Origin: Desulfonatronum thiodismutans
Lineage (GTDB): Bacteria > Desulfobacterota > Desulfovibrionia > Desulfovibrionales > Desulfonatronaceae
DNA: 64,000 nucleotides
Assembly (NCBI RefSeq): GCF_000717475.1
Contig: NZ_JPIK01000004.1
Coordinates: 1-64,000 of the forward strand
Direction: 5' to 3'
Part shown: positions 16,791-25,173 of the stretch, piece after piece
Position numbering within the stretch: position 1 is the first letter of the stretch
Layout of the letters: the number at the start of each line of letters is the position of its first letter
Translations under genes and position numbers: made by a program
Notes under the pieces: generated by a model
The model's input: the letters and a program-made list of their open reading frames with translations, nothing else
Told to the model about the DNA's origin: nothing
Database searches by the model: none

Positions 16791-18512
16791 TTAACGGTCC
16801 AGCAACCAGACGTTGCGTCCGAGATACTCTTCTTCCAGGTCGGCGCGCTCCGCGACAAAGGCAATGCCCCAGGTGTCCAGGGTCGTGGCCAGGAGGGCGT
16901 CCAGTTCGGTCAGGGAATTCTGATAGCTGATAATGGCTTCGTTCAGGCTGTTGCGGGCGTTGCGCAGCCGGTCCTGCTCGGTGATGAAGTTGGTGTTGGA
17001 CATCTGGCCCAACTGGTATTTCAGTTCGCTGAAATGATAGGTCTGCTCGGACAATTCATACGTGCGCTTGGCCAGCTCGACCTGCTTCAAGCTGGATTCC
17101 ACGACCAGCACCCGTTGACGCACGGAATTTTCCAGGTTTTCCCGGGCCGTGATCAGTGTCATTTCCGCCCGCCGCAGAGCGATGCGCGCCGCGAGCAGGG
17201 GTTGTTCCCGGTCGTATTTCGGGTCGCCGAATATGGGCAAGGGGATTTTCAGGGACACGCCCACCCGCCACTCATCTTCACGGGAGCTCGGATCCGGGTG
17301 CCGATGGCGCCAGCCGTCGGAATAGGCCCCTTCCAGATCCAGATCCCAGCGTCGCTGATTCAGGACGTCGTCCAGGCTCATCCGGGCCAGTTCCAGAGCG
17401 TTTTGGGCGGCCAGATAACTCTGGTTTCGCTCCAGGGCCAGCTCCAGGCAGTCCTCGAAAACCGGCATCACGGGTTGCAGCTCAATGGGCTCGGTGAGCA
17501 CGATGGCCGTGCTGCTGTCCAGTTCCAGACGGCGGACCAGATTCAACCGGGCATTGTCCAACCCCTGCCGCGCCGTTTCCAGGTCCAGTTCCTTCTGGGC
17601 CAGGTCGGCCTCGGCCTGCAGGCTCTCGCTGGACGCGCGGCGGCCCGCGGCAATAAGCACACGGGTGTCCTCCAGATGCTTGCGGGCCTTGCCCAGAGAA
17701 TCCTCGGCCAGCTCCAACCGCTGCTTGGCCCGCATCATGGCCCGGTAATCCGAGATCACCCCGTTGATGGTGCCGATAAGCGTGTCCCGCAGGGCGCGGA
17801 CATTGTCTTCCTCCTGCATCGCGGCCCGGACCAGGGAAGCGGTGTTGTAACGAGTTCCGCCGCCTTTGAGCAGGGGCTGACGGAAGCCCACGGACCAGCC
17901 GGTCAGTCCGCTCTCCCGGCTCACGGTTTCCCCGTTATGATTACGGATTCCGGTGATGGTGTTGTCCCAGGCAAAGGACAGCTCCGCTCCGGTGGGCACT
18001 TTCTGGGTCACGCTGGTGGTGATCCCGGCGGTCACGGCTTCGGTCCGCGACCTTTCCGCTTCCGGACCGTCCGCGGAGTATTTGGTGGACGAGCCGGCGA
18101 CGGAGGCATCCGTCCTGGGCGAAACCTCAAGATTCGGCCAGAACTTGGACAGATCTTTACCCAAGGAAAATTTTTGAAGAACCCGGCCCAGGTAGGCGCT
18201 TTCGATCTCCCGGTTTCGGCGTAAGGCCAGATGGATGGCCTCGGTCAGGTTCAGTTCCAGAACCTCGGGCAGGCCGGGCAGGGCAGGCGACGGCAGGACG
18301 TATTGCGTGGCCCCGGAGGGATTGTCCGTCTCGTCTTGAAGCCTGCTTTGCGGGTCGACCTGGCCCTGAAGCTCGGCCCGTAACAGATCCAGCCCCGCAA
18401 CTTGGGCCTGACTCTGGGCCTGACCCTGGGCTTGGTCCGGTACACCACAGATCACAAGAAACAACATCAATGGGAGAATCGCCCAATTCGCTTGACGAAG
18501 AAAATCTGGCAT
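16791..18512 (-). CDS. TolC-family outer-membrane efflux channel
   Basis: 573 residues with a signal peptide (about 1-30). Two outer-membrane-efflux-protein repeats cover about 80-330 and 340-560, with the long amphipathic helices typical of TolC (for example ARKHLEDTRVLIAAGRRAS). An extra Gln-rich, low-complexity stretch follows the signal peptide. It forms the trimeric channel for the adaptor and ABC genes downstream. First gene of the four-gene operon; no regulator gene is adjacent, so control may lie in the PAS-adaptor or elsewhere. Confidence 0.92.
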   Translation of the reverse strand: MPDFLRQANWAILPLMLFLVICGVPDQAQGQAQSQAQVAGLDLLRAELQGQVDPQSRLQDETDNPSGATQYVLPSPALPGLPEVLELNLTEAIHLALRRNREIESAYLGRVLQKFSLGKDLSKFWPNLEVSPRTDASVAGSSTKYSADGPEAERSRTEAVTAGITTSVTQKVPTGAELSFAWDNTITGIRNHNGETVSRESGLTGWSVGFRQPLLKGGGTRYNTASLVRAAMQEEDNVRALRDTLIGTINGVISDYRAMMRAKQRLELAEDSLGKARKHLEDTRVLIAAGRRASSESLQAEADLAQKELDLETARQGLDNARLNLVRRLELDSSTAIVLTEPIELQPVMPVFEDCLELALERNQSYLAAQNALELARMSLDDVLNQRRWDLDLEGAYSDGWRHRHPDPSSREDEWRVGVSLKIPLPIFGDPKYDREQPLLAARIALRRAEMTLITARENLENSVRQRVLVVESSLKQVELAKRTYELSEQTYHFSELKYQLGQMSNTNFITEQDRLRNARNSLNEAIISYQNSLTELDALLATTLDTWGIAFVAERADLEEEYLGRNVWLLDR

Positions 18513-18770
18513 GCACGAACCTGTCTTGAGTTCCGGGATTGAGCCGCTGATTCAGGAGGTGAGCGACCTGATTACCTGCACAGGCCAATGGAGTCCAGAG
18601 CACAAACCCTGCCGTCCACCCAGACGGCCCGGGACTGAAGGTCAAATCAGCGCCGTCCAGGGCGAAGCACAACATCAAGCCACGTCACCATGGCCAACCT
18701 GATCGGGCTGGCCATATTCGACGATGTTCAAGCCCAGCGGGTCCTGGACAACAATGTTCCCTGCAAGTCA

Positions 18771-18808
18771 AAAAAAAGGGTTGCAAGCATGACAGCTTGC
18801 AACCCTTT
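18771..18808 (-). terminator. Rho-independent terminator after tRNA-Glu
   Basis: On the minus strand a 14-bp stem (AAAGGGTTGCAAGC / GCTTGCAACCCTTT, 6-nt loop) is followed by a run of T. It ends the tRNA transcript. The rest of the gap 18513-18817 shows no gene. Confidence 0.9.
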
Positions 18809-18817
18809 GATTTTCCT

Positions 18818-18893
18818 TGGCGTCCCCAAGGGGATTTGAACCCCTGTTACCGGCGTGAGAGGCCAGCGTCCTAGGCCACTAGACGATGGGGAC
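18818..18893 (-). tRNA. tRNA-Glu (CTC)
   Basis: 76 nt with encoded CCA. The acceptor stem GTCCCCA pairs with TGGGGAC, the T-loop is TTCAAAT, and the anticodon loop reads CTCTCAC within stem CTGGC/GCCGG, giving anticodon CTC (codon GAG). It closely resembles the E. coli tRNA-Glu layout. Confidence 0.96.
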
Positions 18894-18898
18894 GGGCT

Positions 18899-18974
18899 TG
18901 GTGGGTCGTGAAGGACTCGAACCTTCGACTCTCTGCTTAAAAGGCAGATACTCTACCGACTGAGTTAACGACCC
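18899..18974 (-). tRNA. tRNA-Lys (TTT)
   Basis: 76 nt with encoded CCA. Acceptor stem GGGTCGT/ACGACCC, D-arm with CTCAGTCGGTAGAG, anticodon loop CTTTTAA within stem TCTGC/GCAGA, giving TTT. It lies 5 nt upstream of tRNA-Glu and 46 nt after the preceding protein gene, so the three may be co-transcribed. Confidence 0.96.
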
Positions 18975-19020
18975 CGAAAACGAAGTCCTATATGGACTTT
19001 CCAGTACCCTGTCAAGAAAT

Positions 19021-19722
19021 TCAGCTCGTCAGGATATTAGCGACCGGGTAAGTTTGGGTGAAGACTTCTTCGTCGTCATTGCTGAAAATGACTACCCGGA
19101 TAGCGAAAATCGTGTCCAGGTCCAAGCCGGAAGGAACCTTCAATAACGAATTGACGCGACGAAAGCGCTGAATTGTAAAGGACAGCTCGCTTTCTTCACC
19201 CTGAGCTTCGAGGACGGAGGCTTCCTGGGTGATGAAATAGACCTTGATCTCCCCGGACAAGGTTTCCTCGGCCAGGTTGTTCAGTTCGAAATTGATGCGC
19301 AGATCCTCTCCGGCTTTTCTGAGCTGCAAATTGGCAACACCGGCCATTTGCAGGTCCTTGGCCACAAAAATTTCCTGGAGGTTGACGACCTGGGGCAGGC
19401 TCTGGCGTTCCTTGGTCACCGTGCTGAACAGAGAATGAATTTCCTCAGGGTCGCTGGTTTTGAGAATTTCCTGAATATTCTGAAGCCGTTCCAGTTGAAT
19501 GGACTGGTCGGACAGCTGGGCTCGCAGATCCTTGTTGGCGTTCATCAGTTCCAGGTGCTGTCCCCAGTAGACGACCCCGGCGTAAGAGCCGCCCACGGCC
19601 GCGAGAATCAGGACGATTTGCAGGTAGAGAAAAAACCTGAACCACGCCACGCGCAGCCGATACCGGCGAACCCGTGTATCGTCGCGCATGATGATCAGAT
19701 TGAGCTTGTCGTCCTTGCCCAC
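19021..19722 (-). CDS. Conserved-type membrane-anchored coiled-coil protein, function unknown
   Basis: 233 residues starting at GTG with a GAGG site 6 nt upstream. One TM helix at about 28-52, then a coiled coil (about 58-90) and a soluble beta-rich domain in the periplasm (about 115-230). The short basic cytoplasmic N-terminus holds a KLNLIIMRDD segment. I do not recognise a named family; a structural envelope role is possible. It lies between a lipoprotein gene and two tRNA genes on the same strand. Confidence 0.7.
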   Translation of the reverse strand: MGKDDKLNLIIMRDDTRVRRYRLRVAWFRFFLYLQIVLILAAVGGSYAGVVYWGQHLELMNANKDLRAQLSDQSIQLERLQNIQEILKTSDPEEIHSLFSTVTKERQSLPQVVNLQEIFVAKDLQMAGVANLQLRKAGEDLRINFELNNLAEETLSGEIKVYFITQEASVLEAQGEESELSFTIQRFRRVNSLLKVPSGLDLDTIFAIRVVIFSNDDEEVFTQTYPVANILTS

Positions 19723-19784
19723 GCGAAACCTCGTCGGTGTTGGATGTGCTCCCCTTTACGTCGTTGGCGCAAAAGGATCGATCA

Positions 19785-20387
19785 TTAGTCGCTTTCCTCC
19801 CACATCAGGGAGAAGCCACCGGCGGGGCCGGTGAAAAGCAACTCGATGGGGCCGCCCGTTTTCGGGAACCGGACTTTGTAGTACCGTTGCCAGGGATGAT
19901 GGTACGGATAGAAAGCCTGAAGCTGTGACGGGTGGACGTCCAGGTGGCGGATTTCCAGGGGCTGGACGGTTTGATCCGGAGATTGGCGCAAAAGCAACCG
20001 CCACTGGGTCAGGCGATGGGTCAGGCGGGCGTCGTCCGAATAGGTGCTGGCCACGGCCACGACGAAGTCCGTGTACTCGTCCGCCGCGTGCAGTTGGTCG
20101 TCCAGCATTTTTCGTCTCTCATCCGCCGTCAGTTCGAAAACTTCCGAATACCGTTCAACATAGGCTTTTCGCCATGTCGTGGATTCGAGCAGAGCTACGA
20201 CACGGGTTTCCGTTTCCAGCCCGTCCCGAACCACGCCGGAACGGCTCCAGGATTTGGTCAACTGGAAATAGGCGTCATGCAGGTCGGGCCAGAGCAACTC
20301 CCCCACCGAACGCCCTTGGCAGCCGGGCTGCGAAAGGGCGACGCCAAGCAAAAGAATCAGGATGAACCAACTACGCGTCGGCCTCAT
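19785..20387 (-). CDS. Putative lipoprotein, function unknown
   Basis: 200 residues from an internal ATG (MRPTRSWFILILLLG). It overlaps the pyrE end by 17 nt. The signal peptide ends in a lipobox-like LSQPGC, so it is probably lipidated. The rest is helical at first, then a beta-rich part with a KTGGPIELLFTGPAGGFSLMW end. An upstream in-frame extension would bury the signal sequence and is rejected. Coupled to pyrE by overlap. Confidence 0.7.
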   Translation of the reverse strand: MRPTRSWFILILLLGVALSQPGCQGRSVGELLWPDLHDAYFQLTKSWSRSGVVRDGLETETRVVALLESTTWRKAYVERYSEVFELTADERRKMLDDQLHAADEYTDFVVAVASTYSDDARLTHRLTQWRLLLRQSPDQTVQPLEIRHLDVHPSQLQAFYPYHHPWQRYYKVRFPKTGGPIELLFTGPAGGFSLMWEESD

Positions 20388-20931
20388 GCAGCAACTGGCT
20401 CCGTGTATAAAGGGCTGTGAAAGGAATGTCGGCCGCGGCAAGGGCCTCGGCGGCGCCTTCCTCGCGGTCCAGGATGCAGCAGACCCGATGCACGACGAAT
20501 CCGGCATCCGTCAGCCTTTGGCAGGCCTTGAGAGCGCTGCCTCCGGTGGTGGCCACGTCCTCCAGCACGGCGATCCGGTCGCCGGGCTGAAAATTGACCA
20601 GGCCTTCCAGGTAGCTGGCCGTACCATGCCCCTTGGCTTCCTTGCGCACGATCATGGCTGGCCAGGAAAGCCCTTCAGTCCGGGCGACCAGGGAGGTGGC
20701 GGTGACCAGCGGATCCGCGCCCAGGGTCATTCCGGCAACCCCGTGAAGGGGTTCCGCTTGCAGCATCCGGACGAACAGGCTGCCGATCAGGAAGGCCCCA
20801 TCCGGATGCAAAGCCGTTTGCTTGCAGTCGAAGTAATAGTTGCTGCGCTTGCCGGATGTCAGGACCACGTCCTTTTCCAGATAGGATTTGGCCATCAGCA
20901 GGCCGGCCAGTTGTTTGCGCCATTCGTTCAC
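20371..20931 (-). CDS. pyrE: Orotate phosphoribosyltransferase
   Basis: 186 residues. Catalyses orotate plus PRPP to OMP in pyrimidine synthesis. The PRPP-binding motif VLEDVATTGGSALKA is present, as are LTSGKRSNYYFD and a VRKEAKGHGTASYLEG loop with the catalytic Lys-rich flexible segment. The length is typical for the short OPRT class. Repeat copy B lies directly upstream. Confidence 0.95.
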   Translation of the reverse strand: MNEWRKQLAGLLMAKSYLEKDVVLTSGKRSNYYFDCKQTALHPDGAFLIGSLFVRMLQAEPLHGVAGMTLGADPLVTATSLVARTEGLSWPAMIVRKEAKGHGTASYLEGLVNFQPGDRIAVLEDVATTGGSALKACQRLTDAGFVVHRVCCILDREEGAAEALAAADIPFTALYTRSQLLHEADA

Positions 20932-20941
20932 GACTCTCTCC

Positions 20942-21176
20942 TAGCTGAGTGATAAAAATCCCTATCTTGCTGTTTGTTCAAAAACCCCAAGTGCAAGGAG
21001 CAAAAAAAGCTACCGGACACGTCCTGTGTCCGGCCCTCACGGGCTGTGGCTTCGCCACATTTTCGATTTGCCGTCCTGGCAATCGAATCAAGGTCGAAGC
21101 GTATTTATTCATACGTGAGAGTTTGACCTTTTTGCAGCGACGCCGCAATTGGGAGTTTTTAAACGGTCAGCTAAAC
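20942..21176. repeat. Dispersed MITE-like intergenic element, copy B, with a triple-hairpin insert
   Basis: It matches copy A (118-270) on both sides of an extra block of roughly 75 nt (about 21011-21087). The insert holds three consecutive small hairpins: CCGGACAC-GTCCT-GTGTCCGG, TGTGGC-TTC-GCCACA, and GATTTGCC-GTCCT-GGCAATC. Copy B fills the purB-pyrE gap and ends at the purB stop codon, just as copy A ends at the abrB stop. Confidence 0.8.
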
Positions 21177-22463
21177 AAAGACTCGATCATAAATGAGGTC
21201 TACATGCCGAAAAAAGTAGTTCAGGTCAAAGAGGTCGTCCAAGGTTTCCGACGAAAGCCGGGATGTGACTCCGTCGCTGCCTCGGACCAAGTCCTCAAAG
21301 GGCGTTTTCTCTTCCCAAGCCCGCATGGCCAAGCCCTGAACCAGTTCGTAAGCCTCCTGGCGCTGCGACCCATTTTCCACCAACGCCAAAAGGATGCGCT
21401 GGGAAAAGAAAAGGCCCTGGGAAGCCCCCAGATTCCGCGCGACATTGTCTTCATGCACCCGAATTCCGGAAAGCAGCCCGGTGAGCCGGTGCAGCATGTA
21501 GTCCATGAGGATGGTGGAATCCGGCATGATCACCCGCTCCACCGAGGAATGGCTGATGTCCCGCTCGTGCCAGAGGGCCATGTTCTCCAGGGCGGCCTGG
21601 GCGTTGCCCCGCAACAGCCGGGCCAGACCGGTCAGGTTTTCCGCGGAAATGGGGTTCTTTTTGTGCGGCATGGCCGACGAGCCTTTTTGGCCCTTGCCGA
21701 AGCCCTCCTCCAATTCCCGGACCTCGGTGCGCTGTAAGTGCCGCAGTTCCACGCACAGCCGCTCGATGCCGCCGGCAATAATGGCCAGGGTGGTGAAATA
21801 CTGGGCGTGACGGTCGCGCTGGATGATCTGCGTGGAGATGGGGTCCACGTTCAACCCCAACCGTTGGCACGCCAGGGCCTCCAAGCGCGGTTCCAGATGG
21901 GCGTAGGTGCCCACGGCCCCGGAGATCTTGCCGAAGCGGATGTTTTCCACGGCGTCGCGCCATCGCCTGCGATGGCGGTCGAACTCGGCGTAAAACCCGG
22001 CGAACTTCAGCCCCAGGGTGATGGGTTCGGCGTGAATGCCGTGGGTGCGGCCCATGGCCGGAAGCAGTTTGTACCGTTCCGACGCGGCGCGCAGAACTTC
22101 CAGGAGCCGGTCCAGACCGGCGGCGATGATCCCTCCGGCCCGCACCAGAAGCAGGGCGTTGGCCGTGTCCACGATGTCCGACGACGTGCATCCCAGGTGG
22201 ATATATCTGGCCGAAGGACCGGTCTTCTCCTCCACCGCGGTGAGAAAAGCGATCACGTCGTGCCGGGTGCGCTCCTCGATCTCCAGGATACGTTCCAGGT
22301 CGAAACCGGCGCGCTCCCGGATATTGCGCATGTCTTCAGCCGGGATGAGACCAAGATTGTGCCATCCCTCGCAAACGGCCAGCTCCACCTCCAGCCAAGC
22401 CTGGAAGCGCGCCTCCAGAGTCCAAAGCCGCCCCATTTCCGGGCGGGTGTAACGCTCAATCAT
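21171..22463 (-). CDS. purB: Adenylosuccinate lyase
   Basis: 430 residues. Cleaves SAICAR and adenylosuccinate in purine synthesis. The fumarase/aspartase superfamily signature [15 protein letters not shown] carries the catalytic Ser loop, and the His-bearing [10 protein letters not shown] segment and the [14 protein letters not shown] region are intact. Length is normal. It follows fmdB, but a terminator lies between, so it may have its own promoter or depend on read-through. Confidence 0.96.
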   Translation of the reverse strand: MIERYTRPEMGRLWTLEARFQAWLEVELAVCEGWHNLGLIPAEDMRNIRERAGFDLERILEIEERTRHDVIAFLTAVEEKTGPSARYIHLGCTSSDIVDTANALLLVRAGGIIAAGLDRLLEVLRAASERYKLLPAMGRTHGIHAEPITLGLKFAGFYAEFDRHRRRWRDAVENIRFGKISGAVGTYAHLEPRLEALACQRLGLNVDPISTQIIQRDRHAQYFTTLAIIAGGIERLCVELRHLQRTEVRELEEGFGKGQKGSSAMPHKKNPISAENLTGLARLLRGNAQAALENMALWHERDISHSSVERVIMPDSTILMDYMLHRLTGLLSGIRVHEDNVARNLGASQGLFFSQRILLALVENGSQRQEAYELVQGLAMRAWEEKTPFEDLVRGSDGVTSRLSSETLDDLFDLNYFFRHVDLIYDRVFV

Positions 22464-22482
22464 GTTCCGTCCTTTGTCGCAA

Positions 22483-22509
22483 AAAAGGCAGCCTCTTCAG
22501 CTGCCTTTT
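22483..22509 (-). terminator. Terminator or attenuator between fmdB-like gene and purB
   Basis: A 10-bp stem AAAAGGCAGC / GCTGCCTTTT with a 7-nt loop continues into a T6 run on the minus strand. It lies 10 nt past the FmdB-like stop and about 20 nt before the purB ATG. Confidence 0.8.
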
Positions 22510-22518
22510 CACACAAAT

Positions 22519-22836
22519 TTAGTCGGCGGCGGGAGCGCTGGAACCGGACGTCGAGGGCGCGGGCTCCGCTGACTTAGGCGTAACTTCCTTGGTCGGCGCA
22601 TCCGTCTTGGTTTCCGTGCTCTCCGTCTTGTTGCCGTTGCCTCCGGAAGACGCCGCGTTCTTACAGTAATCCGTGACATACCAGCCCGATCCCTTCAAAA
22701 CAAAGGATGTGTTGGAAATCAGACGCTGGGATCGGCTGCCACAGACAGGACAGGATTTATCCTGTTCGCTGTAATCCTTCTGCCACTGCTCGAAGATCTG
22801 CTGACACTCCTGACAGCGATACTCATATATAGGCAT
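22519..22836 (-). CDS. FmdB-family zinc ribbon protein
   Basis: 105 residues. The N-terminal zinc ribbon is canonical: MPIYEYRCQECQQIFEQWQK with C8-x2-C11 and then C-x2-C in CPVCGS, followed by the SFVLKGSGWYVTDYCK segment of the family. The last 40 residues are low-complexity (Ser, Thr, Pro, Ala, acidic). FmdB was named as a putative regulator of formamidase/amidase; the general role is unknown. Confidence 0.9.
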   Translation of the reverse strand: MPIYEYRCQECQQIFEQWQKDYSEQDKSCPVCGSRSQRLISNTSFVLKGSGWYVTDYCKNAASSGGNGNKTESTETKTDAPTKEVTPKSAEPAPSTSGSSAPAAD

Positions 22837-22881
22837 AACTTCCGCTCTCCTTGATGAAATGGAAATGTTGACGGCCGACGG

Positions 22882-22989
22882 CTACTTCGCCTCCTTGGCC
22901 TCCCGGATGCGCTGCTTGATGCGCTTCTCGCGGCGTTGACGGCGACGATCCAGCTCTTTTTTCCGTTCGATTTTCTTATGGCGTCCCAT
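22882..22989 (-). CDS. Very small basic protein (DUF6800-like)
   Basis: 35 residues, MGRHKKIERKKELDRRRQRR then a helix rich in Lys, Arg and Glu. A GGAGG site lies 4 nt before the ATG. Such MGR(H)-initiated mini-proteins recur in deltaproteobacteria and planctomycetes and may bind RNA or ribosomes (inference from charge). It heads the unit with the FmdB-like gene, 45 nt apart, behind a good promoter. Confidence 0.7.
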   Translation of the reverse strand: MGRHKKIERKKELDRRRQRREKRIKQRIREAKEAK

Positions 22990-23075
22990 GATTCCTCCCA
23001 GGGGGTTGAAATTTAATACGGAGCATCCCACTGCCAATGGTGGGAATCGACATTGTTTCGAAGTAACAACAGAGT

Positions 23076-23104
23076 ATTATATGCTCAATGTGCGTCGTTG
23101 TCCA
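23076..23104 (-). promoter_or_regulatory. Sigma-70-type promoter for the small basic protein / fmdB-like unit
   Basis: On the minus strand TGGACA (23104-23099), a 17-nt spacer and a perfect TATAAT (23081-23076) lie about 87 nt upstream of the ATG at 22989. Confidence 0.7.
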
Positions 23105-23178
23105 TTTCCCGGAATGTTCGAATCAGGGCGAACGTGTTCCCAAACCTCGCGCGTTATCCGAATCGGTATTCCACCACG

Positions 23179-24306
23179 TCAAATCTCTCGGACGACATAA
23201 CTCCGCGTCCCAATGCCCAGGCTCTCCGCGTACCCGAGTCCGTAACCCTCCGGAACATGAGGATGCATGGCCCTGAACTTGTCATCCCCGGGCCGGATGT
23301 CCGGCGGAAGATGACTGGGATGCAGGGGCGGAGCCGCGTTGACTATGTCCAGGCAGGCCTGGTCCAGGGCCACCGGGTCACGGGAAACCAGGACCCCGAT
23401 ATCCGGGCACACCGGCTTGTCGCTGTATCCGGCGCAGTCGCACTGAGGCGTGACCTGGGTCACGAAGCTCACGTGGACACAGGTCGAAGAGGGGCGTTGC
23501 GGCTTCTCCATGGCCCGGAGCACCGCTGCTGCGTACTCCATCATCCGTTCCACGAACGCGGTCACGTCGGTCTTCCAGTCCACGGCCAGACATTTCTCCC
23601 GGCAGACATGCAGACAGGCCCCGCAGCCGACGCACAACTCCGGATTCAGTTCGACCTTGCCTTCTGGACGAACGCGAAGTGCACCAGACGCGCAAACCTC
23701 GACGCAGACCCCGCAGCCCTTGCAGTTGTCCGCGTGGAGCATGGGCGCCAGGCAGCCGTGCTGGTGCATTTTGCCCCGGCGGGTGGCGCAGCCCATGGCC
23801 AGATTTTTCAGGCTGCCGCCGATGCCAGCCAGTTCGTGGCCCTTGAAGTGGGACAGAGTCAGCAAAGAATCCGCGGCCAGGATATCTCCGGCCAGATGCG
23901 CCTCCAGCACATGCTTGCCCGGAAACGGCACGGAGACTTCGTTGCGGCTGTTCAACCCGTCGGCAATGATTACCGGAGCCTGGAGCAGCAACGGATCAAA
24001 CCCGTGCTCCGCGGCCAGCATGCCGTGGGAAACAGCCTCGCCGCGCTGTCCGACATACAGGGTGTTGGTGTCGGTCAAAAACGGCCTGGCCCCGAGTTTG
24101 CGCAGAAACGCGACAATGGGCCGCACCCAGGTCGGGGTGATGAACCCGGTCACGCCGGATTCGCCGAAGTGCATCTTCACCGCGGTCAGATCCCCGGATC
24201 GCACCACGTCGGACACGCCGCCTGCCTTGAACAGTCGGCGCAGACGGACGTCGTACGCGGCCTTGCGCGTCGCGCGCAGGTTCCAGAAGAAAACGTCGCT
24301 GGGCAT
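23179..24306 (-). CDS. DUF362 protein with two [4Fe-4S] ferredoxin motifs
   Basis: 375 residues. The N-terminal half and the C-terminal end form the DUF362 fold (KMHFGESGVTGFITPTWVRP, LTLSHFKGHELAGIGGSLKN). In between sit two cluster motifs, CKGCGVCVEVC and CVGCGACLHVC, near residues 190-235. DUF362 ferredoxins are electron-transfer or metal-centre proteins. Last gene of the korDABC-surE-DUF39-larE-DUF362 run, 42 nt after larE, which suggests it supplies electrons or clusters to the sulfur chemistry upstream. Confidence 0.88.
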   Translation of the reverse strand: MPSDVFFWNLRATRKAAYDVRLRRLFKAGGVSDVVRSGDLTAVKMHFGESGVTGFITPTWVRPIVAFLRKLGARPFLTDTNTLYVGQRGEAVSHGMLAAEHGFDPLLLQAPVIIADGLNSRNEVSVPFPGKHVLEAHLAGDILAADSLLTLSHFKGHELAGIGGSLKNLAMGCATRRGKMHQHGCLAPMLHADNCKGCGVCVEVCASGALRVRPEGKVELNPELCVGCGACLHVCREKCLAVDWKTDVTAFVERMMEYAAAVLRAMEKPQRPSSTCVHVSFVTQVTPQCDCAGYSDKPVCPDIGVLVSRDPVALDQACLDIVNAAPPLHPSHLPPDIRPGDDKFRAMHPHVPEGYGLGYAESLGIGTRSYVVREI

Positions 24307-24348
24307 TGGGGATGGTGGGATAATATGGTTGAAGGTGAAAGGTTGAAG

Positions 24349-25173
24349 TCAGAAGTGGGCTATAGATTCGGCGGGGGAGTCGAAATAGCCGGAAAGCCGT
24401 GATGTAATCGCAAGCTCGAAAGGGCCAAGCCCCGCCGCGACGACCAGGTCTCGCAGATACGCCTCCTGGTCGCGCAACACATGGCTCTCGTCTGGATGAA
24501 TCTGCAACATGTTGCGTTCGCGTCCCGTGACCCGAAAACGAAACCGGCTCAGGCCCAAGACAGAAAGACCGTCTTCCACCCGCCCCACCGCCTCCAGATC
24601 CGCGGTCGTCACCTGGCGGTCATACGGAAACCGAGTCAGCAGACAGGCCCGGGAGGGCTGATCCGGTGCTTCGAGGCCGAGCCACGCCGCGGCTTGGCGG
24701 ATGTCGGCCTTGGTCAGACCCGCCTGGGCCAACGGGCTGTGTACGCCCAGTTCCTGAAGCGCCTTTTGGCCGGGACGATGGACCGCCAGGTCGTCGAGAT
24801 GAGTTCCGTCCAAAAGTGATCGCGGCGATTCAGTGAAGGCCAGCTCCAGAAAATTCGAAAACAGCGCCTTCTTGCACCAATAGCATCGCTGACGGGAGTT
24901 ACTCCGGACTTCAGGCTGACCGAGCGGATCGAACCGGACGATGCGCGGGGTGACGTTCCGGGCCTGGAGCAAGGTCCTGGTCTGGTCTTGTTCCAGGGGG
25001 GACTGGTGCGGCCCCACGGCGTGGACGGCCTGGAAATCCAGGTTCCTGAGCCGGGAAACATGCATCAGAAACCGACTGTCCACGCCGCCGGACACCGCGA
25101 TCAGGCCCGGCTGCAAGGTCTCCAGATGGACGCGCAGGACTTGGAGCTTGGCCTTCAAGGAAGAGTCGGTCAC
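24349..25173 (-). CDS. larE: LarE-like PP-loop sulfur transferase
   Basis: 274 residues from a GTG that overlaps the DUF39 stop (GTGA). The PP-loop SGGVDS (28-33) adenylates the substrate. Three cysteines, C97 and C100 in RCYWCKKALF and C177 in SRACLLTRF, match the three-Cys LarE class thought to bind a [4Fe-4S] cluster for sulfur transfer, unlike single-Cys LarE that sacrifices its own sulfur. LarE normally builds the nickel-pincer cofactor of lactate racemase, but larB, larC and larA are absent here. Coupling to DUF39 suggests another sulfur acceptor. Symbol by family only. Confidence 0.85.
   Translation of the reverse strand: MTDSSLKAKLQVLRVHLETLQPGLIAVSGGVDSRFLMHVSRLRNLDFQAVHAVGPHQSPLEQDQTRTLLQARNVTPRIVRFDPLGQPEVRSNSRQRCYWCKKALFSNFLELAFTESPRSLLDGTHLDDLAVHRPGQKALQELGVHSPLAQAGLTKADIRQAAAWLGLEAPDQPSRACLLTRFPYDRQVTTADLEAVGRVEDGLSVLGLSRFRFRVTGRERNMLQIHPDESHVLRDQEAYLRDLVVAAGLGPFELAITSRLSGYFDSPAESIAHF

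Noticed and set aside
24349..25173. Part of a lactate racemase maturation operon
   Set aside because: larA, larB and larC are absent; the gene is coupled to DUF39 instead.
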